Shown: positions 48,343-58,361, numbered from the stretch's first letter. The stretch: 64,000 nt of DNA from Scybalousia_A sp052170555 (GCA_052170555.1 JBQNAI010000002.1:1-64000), one strand, 5' to 3'. The notes: generated by a model from the letters alone, not told the origin. Translations and numbers: made by a program.

Positions 48343-49305
48343 ATGGCATTACTAACTATTTCAGGATCACCTCACATTCATGGTACTCAAACCACAAAAA
48401 AAATAATGTGGAATGTTGTGGTGGCTTTATTACCTGCTTTTTTAGTAGCAATATATTACTTTGGTATTTCAGCACTTTTGGTAACATTTGTAAGCGTTGC
48501 TTCGTGTATGTTTTTTGAATGGCTAATAGGGAAATATTTACTAAAAACAGAGAATACCGTTTTAGATGGGTCGGCAGTTATAACAGGTATACTTTTGGCT
48601 TTTAACTTACCAAGCACCATTCCTTTGTGGATGGTAATAATAGGAGCATTAGTAGGTATAGGTGTAGGCAAAATGACTTTTGGTGGATTGGGTAAAAATC
48701 CATTCAACCCTGCATTGGTGGCACGCGTATTTATGTTTCTATCTTTCCCAACAGCTGTCGCTCTGAGTGAGTGGCCAACACCTCAACCATTATTTGGGTG
48801 GAATATATCAGATACGATGACAGGTCCTACAACATTAAGTATTATCGCCCAAGGGGGAAAACTTCCAGCTCTAAAAGATTTATTCTTAGGAGCAATAGGT
48901 GGATCCTTCGGAGAAGTATCAGCTTTTGCTATCATTATAGGGGGAATTTTTATGCTATGCCGCAAAATCATCACTTGGCATATACCCATCGCTTTTTTAG
49001 GCAGTGCTTTCATATTTGCTGGAATATTATGGTTTATTAATCCTTCACAGTTTGTTAATCCTCTGTATCATTTGCTTGCAGGGGGCATGATGTTGGGAGC
49101 AGTGTTTATGGCAACCGATATGGTAACCTCTCCTATAACATACAAAGGGCAACTCATCTTCGGTTGCGGTTGCGGACTTTTGACAATCATTTTTCGCTGT
49201 TTCGGTCCCATGCCCGAAGGAGTATCTTTTGCTATCCTTATCATGAACGCAACTACACCTCTTATCAATAAATTTATTAAAACAAAAAAATTCGGGTACA
49301 AATAA
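48343..49305 (+). CDS. rnfD: Rnf complex subunit RnfD
   Basis: Integral membrane subunit, 320 residues with about nine hydrophobic helices, homologous to NqrB. Conserved stretches are SPHIHGTQTTKKIMW at the N-terminus, GKNPFNPALVAR (117-128) and DMVTSPITYKGQ. RnfD normally carries covalent FMN on a Thr of an SGAT-like motif; here the corresponding region reads MTGPTTLS (159-166), so Thr163 or Thr164 is the candidate. A 141-base gap separates it from rnfC, without a clear promoter. Confidence 0.95.
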   Translation: MALLTISGSPHIHGTQTTKKIMWNVVVALLPAFLVAIYYFGISALLVTFVSVASCMFFEWLIGKYLLKTENTVLDGSAVITGILLAFNLPSTIPLWMVIIGALVGIGVGKMTFGGLGKNPFNPALVARVFMFLSFPTAVALSEWPTPQPLFGWNISDTMTGPTTLSIIAQGGKLPALKDLFLGAIGGSFGEVSAFAIIIGGIFMLCRKIITWHIPIAFLGSAFIFAGILWFINPSQFVNPLYHLLAGGMMLGAVFMATDMVTSPITYKGQLIFGCGCGLLTIIFRCFGPMPEGVSFAILIMNATTPLINKFIKTKKFGYK

Positions 49306-49318
49306 AGTTTATAGTGTT

Positions 49319-49897
49319 ATGGAAAAGTTAGAATCAACAATCAAAAACATGGTAATGAGCTTGACCTTTATCTCGTTAGTAGCCTCAGCATTGTTAGCAG
49401 GTGCATACGTTTTGACAAAGAATTCCATCCAACAAACTCTGACTGCAAACAAAGAGAAAGCGATCAAAAACGTACTACCGGATAAAACGGCAAAGGTAGA
49501 AAAGCCTATAAGTATCAAATTAGATAACTACACTGATCCATTTGTAATTTACGCCGCAACTAAAAAAGGGCAGATCGTAGGAGCTGCTATTGAGACGTAT
49601 AGTGATGAAGGATATGGAGGGAAAATAAAAATAATGGTGGGGATGGACAAAGATGGAACTATTTCAGATTATAGTATTTTAGAATCTAACGAAACTCCCG
49701 GCTTAGGAGCAAAAGCAAATGAGTGGTTCCGTGATAAGGGTAATATAAAAGGGAAAAATCCCTCTACAACTAAATTTATGGTAACCAAAGACGGTGGACA
49801 GATAGAGGCCATAACTGCATCTACTATTACTTCTCGTGCATTCTTGAAAGCTGTTCAATGTGCATACGATGCATTCAAAGAATTTCAGAACAAATAG
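49319..49897 (+). CDS. rnfG: Rnf complex subunit RnfG
   Basis: Membrane-anchored flavoprotein subunit, 192 residues: one N-terminal helix (about 13-33) then a periplasmic FMN-binding domain with GYGGKIKIMVG, ETPGLGAKA and the covalent-FMN motif ITASTITS (Thr169, equivalent to the second Thr of S/T-G/A-A/S-T). It lies 13 bases after rnfD and 11 bases before rnfE. Confidence 0.95.
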   Translation: MEKLESTIKNMVMSLTFISLVASALLAGAYVLTKNSIQQTLTANKEKAIKNVLPDKTAKVEKPISIKLDNYTDPFVIYAATKKGQIVGAAIETYSDEGYGGKIKIMVGMDKDGTISDYSILESNETPGLGAKANEWFRDKGNIKGKNPSTTKFMVTKDGGQIEAITASTITSRAFLKAVQCAYDAFKEFQNK

Positions 49898-49908
49898 GAA
49901 AAATTATT

Positions 49909-50496
49909 ATGAATGGTTTAAAAATAATTATTAACGGCGTAATCAAAGAAAATCCGACATTTGTGTTATTGCTAGGCATGTGTCCGACTTTGGCAACAAC
50001 AACATCGGCCTCTAACGGGATGGCAATGGGTTTATGTTCCATGTTTGTTTTAATGTGTTCTAATATGGCTATATCATCCATAAAAAATATTGTACCAGAT
50101 AAGGTGCGTATACCTGCATTCATTGTCGTAATAGCTGCTTTTGTATCTATATTACAACTAATTATCAAAGCTTATTTACCTGCATTGGATTCTTCTCTAG
50201 GTATATTTATCCCCTTAATTGTTGTAAATTGTGTTATACTAGGAAGAGCAGAATCATTTGCATCCAAACATGACATCTTAGAATCTCTTTACGATGGTAT
50301 AGGAATAGGTTCAGGTTTTACATTGGGATTGACCATCTTAGGTAGTGTTAGAGAATTTCTAGGTGTAGGAAGCATTTTTGGGGCAAAATTACTCAGCGGT
50401 GATGGTATGTTGCTATTTATATTACCTCCAGGTGCATTTATAGCCCTTGGCTATTTAATTGCCATAGTAAATTATATCAAAACAAAAAAGAAGTAA
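49909..50496 (+). CDS. rnfE: Rnf complex subunit RnfE
   Basis: Integral membrane subunit, 195 residues from ATG 49909 (an ATG at 49858 inside rnfG is less likely). The ENPTFVLLLGMCPTLA start, DKVRIPAFIVVIA and FIPLIVVNCVILGRAESFASK identify RnfE rather than its paralogue RnfA, which begins differently and has VLSRFLGICPFLG. RnfA and RnfE pair in the membrane in known complexes, yet no rnfA follows. A terminator-like hairpin comes 27 bases after the stop. Confidence 0.95.
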   Translation: MNGLKIIINGVIKENPTFVLLLGMCPTLATTTSASNGMAMGLCSMFVLMCSNMAISSIKNIVPDKVRIPAFIVVIAAFVSILQLIIKAYLPALDSSLGIFIPLIVVNCVILGRAESFASKHDILESLYDGIGIGSGFTLGLTILGSVREFLGVGSIFGAKLLSGDGMLLFILPPGAFIALGYLIAIVNYIKTKKK

Positions 50497-50523
50497 AAAT
50501 TCCTGAAATCAAGAGGTGATGTA

Positions 50524-50552
50524 AATAAATTCTTTTTGAACAAGAATTTATT
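50524..50552 (+). terminator. Hairpin after the rnf operon, possible terminator
   Basis: A perfect 9-bp stem (AATAAATTC 50524-50532 with GAATTTATT 50544-50552, 11-base loop) is followed by GTTTTC. Stem and loop resemble the inner part of the inverted repeat at 13501-13571. The rest of the spacer to 50952 contains no gene. A -7-like TATCTTTG at 50901-50908 precedes ogt. Confidence 0.55.
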
Positions 50553-50952
50553 GTTTTCAAAAAAAGAATTTTTAACCTGCCAATCTACTCCTTTGGAATA
50601 TTTAGATATTATTCTTTGATTTTATGTATAGCAAAATACGTCCCTTTTTCGTTGTTGTAACAATTTATTCTCTAAATCACAAAATGAATAGTCCCATATT
50701 TTTTTATTGTATCTGATTTTTATAGAATATATATTTGTTGATATTTAAAGAGATTGCAAAAAAATATAGTTTACAATTGCAAATAATTCGTACCATCATA
50801 TCAAATTTACCAGTAAATTGGCAATTATTCCTATGGGAAATAAACACAAAGTTTAATTATAAAACATATCGTTAAATTATGTTGGGAAATTAATTTGGCA
50901 TATCTTTGTCGTTATTATAAGAGTTTTAATAGATAAATAAGTATTTAATCAT

Positions 50953-51477
50953 ATGGACTACGTAAATCAATATTTGTCTCCGTTAGGAATTATTACCCTT
51001 GCATCTGATGGGAAATATTTAAAAGGATTGTGGTTTAACGACCAAAAATATTTTGCCTCTACTTTAAATAAGGAGTATCAAATAAAAGACCTACCGATAT
51101 TCTCTCTAACGTGTAATTGGTTAGATGAATATTTTGATGGTAAAAATCCCTCATTTATACCTCCGATAAAGATAATAACAACACCTTTTCGGCAAAAGAT
51201 ATTAGATATTCTAATGACTATTCCCTACGGAAGCATAATAACTTACAAAACAATTGCAACCCAAATAGTAATTCAAGAAGGAGTAAGGCATATGTCTTCA
51301 CAAGCTGTAGGAAGTGCTGTAGGACATAATCCCATCTCATTGATAGTGCCTTGTCATAGAGTCATAGGATCCCAAGGAAAATTGACAGGTTATGCAGGAG
51401 GAATCTCAAAAAAATTAAAACTTTTGCAACTGGAAGGAGTTGATATCAGTAAACTCAAATTGACAAACATAAACTAG
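50953..51477 (+). CDS. ogt: Methylated-DNA--protein-cysteine methyltransferase
   Basis: Suicide DNA-repair protein that moves the alkyl group from O6-alkylguanine to its own cysteine. The 174 residues contain the acceptor motif IVPCHRVIG (Cys134), the helix-turn-helix region IPYGSIITYKTIA and the typical GYAGG(I)xKKLKLLQLEG ending. Normal length for Ogt; no AdaA-like domain. Monocistronic by appearance. Confidence 0.95.
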   Translation: MDYVNQYLSPLGIITLASDGKYLKGLWFNDQKYFASTLNKEYQIKDLPIFSLTCNWLDEYFDGKNPSFIPPIKIITTPFRQKILDILMTIPYGSIITYKTIATQIVIQEGVRHMSSQAVGSAVGHNPISLIVPCHRVIGSQGKLTGYAGGISKKLKLLQLEGVDISKLKLTNIN

Positions 51478-51681
51478 CATAATACTGATGAATTTAATCT
51501 CCCTGCCAACTAGTCAAATTGAATAGTTAATTAATTGAACTAATCTTAAAACATGCATGAGAAATATAAAAATAGTCTTTTTACGATAAAATATGCAAAA
51601 ATATAGACGAAATAAATAAAAAAATTGTAACTTTGCCACTCCTTACGATATATAACATATTATATTTAATACGATAAGAAC

Positions 51682-52422
51682 ATGAAAAAAATTGCCAAAT
51701 CTATTACATTGTTTACGTTTATGCTGTTTTTAGGCATCAACGTTATTGCTCAACAAGGTGAATGGGCAGGAAAAGTTAAGTATAAATTGACGTGGAAAGG
51801 TAATGTTCCAGCACAAGTCCCGGAAGAGTGGGAGGCAAAAATTTATAAAAATCTTGAAGGTACGGATTTTCTTAACTATATAAGTCTAAATGGACTCATG
51901 AAGTTGATAAACAATTCTGACAATTATATGATCACATACATGGTTGATTTCTCTATGTTCCCTGATGAAGGAGTGACAGAAGGTATGTCGGGAAAATGGT
52001 TTTTCAAAGATAAGATTGATATAGATAAAGTGAAAGAGCAAGTTAAGTATGAGTACACCGGTAACAAGAAAGAAATAGCAGGGATAAGCTGTGAAGAAGT
52101 TAAAGCTTCATCAATCAAACACGAAGAAGGTAAAGATGATGGTGAATTGATTTGGGTCACAAAAGAGTTAGGTCCTAAGGTATGTATGACTTACTATCCA
52201 GGTCTTGACGCTTTCCCAATGGAGTTCCCAGTAGAGTTATCGCCAGAATTATCTATAGTTTTTTCAGTGGTAGAATTGCAAAAAGGAAAAGTATCGCAAG
52301 CAGACCTATTATTAGAATCGGGTTATGAAGAAATATCTAAGGTAGATTTTCAAGAATGGATACAAAAACTACAAGGAGCATCTCCACAAGAAGGAGAAGC
52401 CGCAGGAGATGATGATATGTAA
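51682..52422 (+). CDS. Exported protein of unknown function (DUF4412/GLPGLI-like)
   Basis: A 246-residue protein with signal peptide (MKKIAKSITLFTFMLFLGINVIAQ), a strand-rich body containing GKVKYKLTW, YMITYMVDFS and KEIAGISCEEV, and an acidic tail (GEAAGDDDM). The order of segments recalls periplasmic DUF4412-like or GLPGLI proteins of Bacteroidota, but the assignment is tentative. A -7-like TAACTTTG is at 51628-51635, and ftsK starts 14 bases after its stop, so they may be co-transcribed. Confidence 0.6.
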   Translation: MKKIAKSITLFTFMLFLGINVIAQQGEWAGKVKYKLTWKGNVPAQVPEEWEAKIYKNLEGTDFLNYISLNGLMKLINNSDNYMITYMVDFSMFPDEGVTEGMSGKWFFKDKIDIDKVKEQVKYEYTGNKKEIAGISCEEVKASSIKHEEGKDDGELIWVTKELGPKVCMTYYPGLDAFPMEFPVELSPELSIVFSVVELQKGKVSQADLLLESGYEEISKVDFQEWIQKLQGASPQEGEAAGDDDM

Positions 52423-52436
52423 TCTCCATTTATTAC

Positions 52437-55148
52437 ATGAATAGAAGAAAAACAACAAAAAGGGAAAATAACCGAAAAAAAGATATTCTAAGACAAGAAG
52501 AGAACGTCTTCACAATGATAAGAAAAGGGATTAGAAGTCCCCAATCTCCGTTAATTGTTGGTGTGTTTCTCTTCTTGTTCGCTATTTTTTGCTTCATATC
52601 TTTTGTCTCATATTTCTATACCACAATTACCAATTACGAATTAGTAAAAGTTGTGTCTACTTATGATTTGCTTACCAGCACTCAAAATATTAACAACTGG
52701 GGTGGCAATTTGGGAGCTTTACTTTCACACTATGTCATAACACATTCGTTTGGTTTTGGATCATTTGGTTTTTTATTAATAATTATTCTATTTTCTTTAA
52801 GATTACTAAAAATATCAATTCCAAAGTTTTCTAAGTGGATTGTCTCAACACTTATAATAATGTTGTGGATTTCCTGTGTCATGGGATTTATTGTTATTGT
52901 CTTTCATCTGGAAATATTAGAGAATTTTGCCGGTATAGTAGGCGTAGGTATTAACCAAATCCTCCATGAGATATTAGGTTCCATAGGAATTGCCATAACT
53001 CTTTTGGCTTTTACTATTACTATTCCTATGCTTTTATTTGGAGTAAAGTACCTTTGGGTTCAGCAAGTAGTGCAAAATATTTCACAACACGATACGTCTA
53101 ATAAAGAAGAAGTAGTGATTGATAAACAGGGTAAACCAAATGAGGAAGGGAAAAACAGAGTAGAAAACAGAGACGATATCACGACGAGTAGTGAGATAAA
53201 ACAAACAAATCTATCAAATATATTCAAACAAGAAAATAAAGAGGAAAAAAGAGAAAAGGAAGGTAGGCAAATACAAGAAGAAGTTTCTTCCCAAGATAAG
53301 ATACAATTGAACAAATTAATCCATAGGTCTCAATCTAAATATGAGAATAACAACTCTAACATGATAGCACAAGATGTGGAATTGCAATCAATAGCAACAA
53401 CCCCCATACAAATGCAACCACAACCTATTGAATTAGGTTTGCAAAAAGAAATAATTGAGAAGAAAGAAAAAGATTCCAATACAGAAAACGAATTAATCAA
53501 TATCACCTCTACACAAACTAAGGAGGAAAAAATACCTTTTACTGTTAGACAAGAATCTAATCAAAGCTTAGAAGAAAAAAAAGATGTACCAATAGAACAA
53601 ATGTTGCAATCACATTATTGCGTTGATACACCTTATAATCCTTATGAAGAGTTATCTCACTATGTATTCCCAACAACGGATTTACTTATTGACTACGATA
53701 AAAATAATGTTGTTATTAATGAAAGAGAGTTGCTGGCAAATAAGAATCGGATTGTAAAAACTCTTCTGAATTATAAAATAGAAATATCGTCTATTGAGGC
53801 CACAGTCGGACCTACTGTAACATTGTACGAAATTATTCCTGCACCGGGTATTCGTATATCCAAGATAAAATCACTTGAAGACGACATTGCATTGAGTCTA
53901 TCGGCCCTAGGTATTCGTATTATTGCACCAATACCGGGTAAAGGTACAATAGGTATAGAAGTTCCTAACAGTAAACCTCAAGTCGTGTCAATGAAATCTA
54001 TGTTAGATTCTACCCAGTTTTTAGATAATAGATTTGAATTACCTGTCGCCATAGGTAAACGTATAGATAACACTCCTTATGTTGCAGACTTAACTAAAAT
54101 GCCACATTTACTAATGGCTGGAGCGACAGGACAAGGAAAATCTGTTGGTCTGAACGCTATCATATCTTCATTATTATACAAAAAACATCCGTGTGATTTG
54201 AAATTCATTTTTGTAGATCCTAAGAAGGTAGAATTATCATTATATTCAAAATTAGAAAAACATTATTTAGCAAAAGTACCTAATGGGAAAGAAGCTGTGA
54301 TTACAGATGTAAAAGACGTGATATATACATTACGCTCGTTGTGTCAGTTGATGGATACCCGATATGAGTTATTAAAGGAGGCAGGATGTAAAAAAATAAC
54401 GGAATATAATAAGAAATTTATTGCAAAACGGCTAAATCCTGAACGTGGTCATGTATATATGCCATACGTCGTATTGGTAATAGATGAGTTCGCAGACTTG
54501 ATAATGACAGCAGGTAAAGAAATAGAAAAACCCATATGCCGTCTAGCACAGTTGGCAAGAGCTGTAGGAATCCATCTAATCATTGCAACACAAAGACCAA
54601 GCGTTAATATTATAACCGGCACAATCAAAGCTAATTTCCCTGCACGTGCAGCGTTCAAAGTAAGTTCCTTAACAGATTCACGTACAATACTTGACACAAA
54701 GGGTGCAGAACAGTTGATTGGAAGAGGTGATATGCTAATAAGTAATGGAGGACCTTTATTTAGGTTACAGTGTGCATTAATAGATACTGAAGAAATAGAA
54801 AATATTGCTGACTTTATCGCCGAACAACAGGGTTTTGGTGAATGTTTCTTGCTTCCCGAAATAAAAGAAGATATGGAAGAAGATATAGGTGAGAAAAAAA
54901 ACCTTGATGACGGTAAACTTGATCCACTATTTGAAGACGCTGCAAGACTGATCGTGATGATTCAACAGGGTAGCACTTCTATGCTACAACGTAAGTTAGC
55001 TCTGGGCTATAATCGTGCTGGAAGAGTGATGGACCAATTAGAAAGTGCCGGCATCGTAGGACCATTCAGAGGAAGTAAAGCAAGAGATGTTTTAGTTTCC
55101 TCAGAAGAAGAATTAATAGAAATCCTTAATAACGTACTTAATGGGTAA
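52437..55148 (+). CDS. ftsK: DNA translocase FtsK
   Basis: Septal DNA pump that clears and aligns chromosome ends during division; 903 residues. Four to five membrane helices occupy about residues 37-210. A long charged, Glu/Lys/Gln-rich linker (about 215-400) follows. The motor domain includes the beta-domain segment PGIRISKIKSLEDDIALSL, Walker A GATGQGKSVG (about 561-570), Walker B VLVIDEFADLI (about 677-687) and IATQRPSVNIITG. The C-terminal gamma winged helix is recognised by STSMLQRKLALGYNRAGRVMDQLE. lolA follows, a conserved pairing in Bacteroidota. Confidence 0.96.
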   Translation: MNRRKTTKRENNRKKDILRQEENVFTMIRKGIRSPQSPLIVGVFLFLFAIFCFISFVSYFYTTITNYELVKVVSTYDLLTSTQNINNWGGNLGALLSHYVITHSFGFGSFGFLLIIILFSLRLLKISIPKFSKWIVSTLIIMLWISCVMGFIVIVFHLEILENFAGIVGVGINQILHEILGSIGIAITLLAFTITIPMLLFGVKYLWVQQVVQNISQHDTSNKEEVVIDKQGKPNEEGKNRVENRDDITTSSEIKQTNLSNIFKQENKEEKREKEGRQIQEEVSSQDKIQLNKLIHRSQSKYENNNSNMIAQDVELQSIATTPIQMQPQPIELGLQKEIIEKKEKDSNTENELINITSTQTKEEKIPFTVRQESNQSLEEKKDVPIEQMLQSHYCVDTPYNPYEELSHYVFPTTDLLIDYDKNNVVINERELLANKNRIVKTLLNYKIEISSIEATVGPTVTLYEIIPAPGIRISKIKSLEDDIALSLSALGIRIIAPIPGKGTIGIEVPNSKPQVVSMKSMLDSTQFLDNRFELPVAIGKRIDNTPYVADLTKMPHLLMAGATGQGKSVGLNAIISSLLYKKHPCDLKFIFVDPKKVELSLYSKLEKHYLAKVPNGKEAVITDVKDVIYTLRSLCQLMDTRYELLKEAGCKKITEYNKKFIAKRLNPERGHVYMPYVVLVIDEFADLIMTAGKEIEKPICRLAQLARAVGIHLIIATQRPSVNIITGTIKANFPARAAFKVSSLTDSRTILDTKGAEQLIGRGDMLISNGGPLFRLQCALIDTEEIENIADFIAEQQGFGECFLLPEIKEDMEEDIGEKKNLDDGKLDPLFEDAARLIVMIQQGSTSMLQRKLALGYNRAGRVMDQLESAGIVGPFRGSKARDVLVSSEEELIEILNNVLNG

Positions 55149-55239
55149 TAAATCTATTGCTTATATTCGTTATGATAACAATATGCTAACCGTAACACAT
55201 AAAAGTAATTGATTCAAATAATCTATATTTATTACTAAT

Positions 55240-55902
55240 ATGAAAGTGAGAAAAATAATTGTGATATTCAGCACATTAATTTCGTACTTGAGTCTATCGG
55301 GACAGACTGAAATAAAAAATGGTGTTGTCATTGACAAGGGTGCTATAAAAATTGTTAATTCTATTGCTTCCCAAATAAAAAAAGATAGTCCATTATCTTT
55401 TTCCTTCACTTACCAAATAGAGGAAAATAATGAAAGACAACAGGGTAAAGGGATCTTTCTTGGCGATAATACTAAGTATACAATAACTACTGAAAAATTC
55501 TCATATTTTTGCAACGGAAAAACTGTATGGAACTATATAAAACAGTCTAACGAAGTTGAAATTATGGATATTGAAGATGGTAATAGTATATTTAATTTTG
55601 TGAAAATTATAAATAATTCAATAAAAAACTTCCGTCCAAAATCGATACGCAAAGAAATATTCAATAAAGTTCATTGCAATATAGTGGATTTGATACCTAC
55701 CCAAAAGGGTAGCATAAGTAAAATTCGTATTTATTCATCCGTAAATAACAATCGTTTACAACGCATAGAAATAAATACATATTCAGGAAGTAAATACCAC
55801 TATACTTTTACCAATTACATCACTAAAAAGAATGTAAGCAATAAAGATTTTACGTTTGACAAATCTAAGTTCCCAAAAGTAAAGGTTGTAGATTTACGTT
55901 AA
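55240..55902 (+). CDS. Outer-membrane lipoprotein carrier LolA-like
   Basis: Periplasmic protein of 220 residues that would shuttle lipoproteins from inner to outer membrane. Signal peptide (about 1-22, ending SLSGQ), then the LolA pattern of amphipathic strands: GKGIFLGDNTKYTITTEKFSYFCNGKTVWNYI, followed by a half-barrel with KIRIYSSVNNNRLQRIEI. Identification rests on this pattern and its place right after ftsK. Confidence 0.82.
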   Translation: MKVRKIIVIFSTLISYLSLSGQTEIKNGVVIDKGAIKIVNSIASQIKKDSPLSFSFTYQIEENNERQQGKGIFLGDNTKYTITTEKFSYFCNGKTVWNYIKQSNEVEIMDIEDGNSIFNFVKIINNSIKNFRPKSIRKEIFNKVHCNIVDLIPTQKGSISKIRIYSSVNNNRLQRIEINTYSGSKYHYTFTNYITKKNVSNKDFTFDKSKFPKVKVVDLR

Positions 55903-56051
55903 GTATCAGATAGTTTTTTTTATTTTTTGATTTTATCAATAAGCATTAGTCTATATTTTGAAATAGAAATCAGTTTGTTTATGAGTCTTTTTATTTTTTA
56001 TTCTTACAATGCAGTAATATTATTTCTTTCATAGTATTATGCTATCTGTGC

Positions 56052-56120
56052 TTTGTCGCAAATAATTTGCGACAAAAAAAATTAAAGTGTCACATCATTT
56101 TACTAATCTCACACTCTAAT
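56052..56120. repeat. Palindrome plus a third copy of the AATCTCACACTTTAAT inverted repeat
   Basis: TTTGTCGCAAA (56052-56062) and TTTGCGACAAA (56066-56076) form an 11-bp perfect stem with a 3-base loop. Directly after it, ATTAAAGTGTCACATC (56081-56096) faces AATCTCACACTCTAAT (56105-56120), an imperfect inverted version of the core seen at 1103-1160 and 13501-13571. Nothing else was recognised in 55903-56279. Confidence 0.7.
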
Positions 56121-56279
56121 ACACTATTTTCATAATTATTTTTTACAAATTTATTACCTTTACTCTTCGTTTGCAGATGCAACGTATGAATTTTAAAAAA
56201 ATACTATATATTATATAGATTATTATCCTTATATTGCTATTAAGAGTTTAGTTTATACTATTTTACAAAAGCAAAGGAC

Positions 56280-57319
56280 TTATAGGTTGACAAACAAGAA
56301 AATAAAAAACCAATCATATTGATAAATTGTGTGATCAAAGGAACATTTCAACAAAAAATAGGACCTTTCTTCAATGATAGGGTGTTCTTTCATAATGAAG
56401 TAGCTATAGTGCATAACCCAATCTATTATTCTTTATTTAATATGGCTTTAACATAAAACTTATTGCGGGGTAAGACCATACTTTTTATGAGAAAGCGTAC
56501 ATATACAATACTTTTTTATGGGCTTCATTCTGATGAGAGATAACGTTTTGCCGAAAGAGTAAAGAAATTAGCAAAGATTCAAGATAAATTAATTAAACAA
56601 GGTAAAGAGTTTCTTTTTGTTTGGGCACCCCGGTAAAGGTAACTATTGTCCTGAAAACATTCCGAAATATTTATTAAATATAAGAAAAAATGTTCAACTA
56701 CAAATAGAACATATCCGTACACTTGATATATTTGGTATTAATTATGTGGATTTTGATAGGTAGTCTATTGAAAAGAAGAAAGAGAATGAAAAACCTTTAT
56801 GTATCAAAACATGGCGTTCATTATAACAAATATTGAACATAATTAGTCATAGATTTATTAAGTAAGTATTTCAATAAAAATATTCATTTATGCCTAAGGT
56901 TAGGCTTGATTAGAATAAAAGAAGATTATAGTATATGAGAAAATGAACATAATTGTTATGAAAATGCAAATATTATATTTGCAACACCTAAAGATAAATT
57001 TTGGCTTCCCTCCTTCTATTATCAAAAAACAAACGCTCTAAGATTGAAATGTATTTTTATGGTAGACTCTTTCATTTGGTCTCTTATATTACTAAGTTTT
57101 AATAAAAACTATTTTAGAAACTCTCAATATTGGTATTATTTCAATGAGGTATATTTTGCTAACGATAAAAAGAAAATAACGATAGAGAAAATAAATATCC
57201 TAAAAGAATTATCTAAAGCTGAGATAATAATCATATTTTTTGCAAATGCAACAACATTGGATGCAGATAATGATTTCACAGAGAAAGTTTATGAATTATA
57301 TTTTGGGAAAAACAGATAG
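56280..57319 (+). pseudogene. Decayed AlgJ/AlgX-like SGNH acetylation protein
   Basis: Broken reading frames together resemble membrane-anchored SGNH-type proteins that act with MBOAT acyltransferases. Pieces in order: GTFQQKIGPFFNDRVFFHNE (near 56340), KLAKIQDKLIKQGKEFLFVWAP (near 56565-56630), then after a frameshift GKGNYCPENIPKYLLNIRK, FGINYVDFDR and a stop, a degenerate KTW-x-S stretch in place of the usual THWS, and a final open piece (57044-57319) with VDSFIWSL and QYWYYFNEVYF. Stops and frameshifts make it non-functional. The 5' end is uncertain. It ends 5 bases before the AlgI-like remnant. Confidence 0.7.
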
Positions 57320-57324
57320 AAATC

Positions 57325-58361
57325 ATGGTATTCTCAACCAGCATATTTTTATTTTTTTCTTACTTTTGTTTCTCATTGCTTACGCAATTAACTCCAAAGA
57401 TACTAGAAAACTATACATTAATTATTGCAAGTATCGGATTTTATACTTGGAGAAATATGCAATTTATTTTTGTACCTATTATCTTCACTATCATCAATTA
57501 CTATATTATAAAACTTATGTATAATGAAAAAAATACTAAACAAAGAAAATATTCTTTACTATTAAGGATCACGCTCAATTTGTCTTTACTTATAATATTT
57601 AAATACTCAAATTTATTTGTTCTTTCTATCTATGATGTCTTAAATATATTGGATATGACTGCCATATATTGGAAAGATATAGTACGAATTATAGGACTTC
57701 ATTACATAGAGAATTTTCAAAAATCCTATACGTCTAAAAATATTGCAGCATTCTGAAAACGTTGGCATATAACCTTAAGTGATTTTATTATTAATTACCT
57801 TTACATACCATTAGGAGGTAATCGTAAAAAGAACAAAAAGAGACATCTACTCAATTTATGGATAATCTTTCTTGTAAACGGGTTTTAGCGGGGTAGTGCA
57901 TGGAATTTACTTATTGGGGATGCTTTTCACGGTATCTTTATCGTGATTGATAAAATAGGTCTATAAAAATTTAAAAAATAAGAGGAAAAATACTATCCAT
58001 AATAGTTACTTTTTTTATTATAATCGTAGGTTGGAGTATCTTTGCAACAGATTCAATTAACAAATGTTTCTATCTAATACGAGCTATGTTCTCTTTCAAA
58101 AATTGTAACATCTTTATGTTGGAAATCATTTTTATTCCTATGCTACTTGTCGCTATTTTTTAATTTTTTCTTTGAATACTCTTTTCTTTAAAGTAAGTAC
58201 AATCTTTCTTCTTTTATACTAAGACTTATTCAAACAAACAATATATCTTGATGTTCTATTTAATGATAACTTTATTTATCATTAGTCTTGCACATGTCTT
58301 TGCAATAGGATCAAAGCCCTTTTTGTATTTAAGATTTGTGACGATAGAATTATACAAATAA
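57325..58361 (+). pseudogene. Decayed AlgI-like MBOAT O-acetyltransferase
   Basis: The N-terminal 143 codons (57325-57756) match the start of AlgI-type membrane O-acyltransferases (MVFSTSIFLFF, LIIASIGFYTW). They run with a large internal deletion into the family segment LHYIENFQKSYTSKNIAAF, after which TGA (57754-57756) replaces the expected Trp codon. Reading on gives KRWHITLSDFIINYLYIPLGGNR, then TAG (57896-57898) in place of the Trp of the LWHG-type motif, followed by AWNLLIGDAFHGIF and a C-terminus GSKPFLYLRF. Further stops occur between. It is therefore a pseudogene of a polysaccharide acetylation gene. Confidence 0.85.

Noticed and set aside
49858..49908. Longer RnfE start inside rnfG
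   Set aside because: It adds a polar Cys-containing extension absent from the family; ATG 49909 gives the standard N-terminus.
57754..57898. TGA and TAG at expected Trp codons of the AlgI-like gene, suggesting an altered genetic code
   Set aside because: Normal genes in the window end with TGA (for example the PpiD-like gene), both TGA and TAG occur, and the gene also has a large deletion. Ordinary decay explains it.
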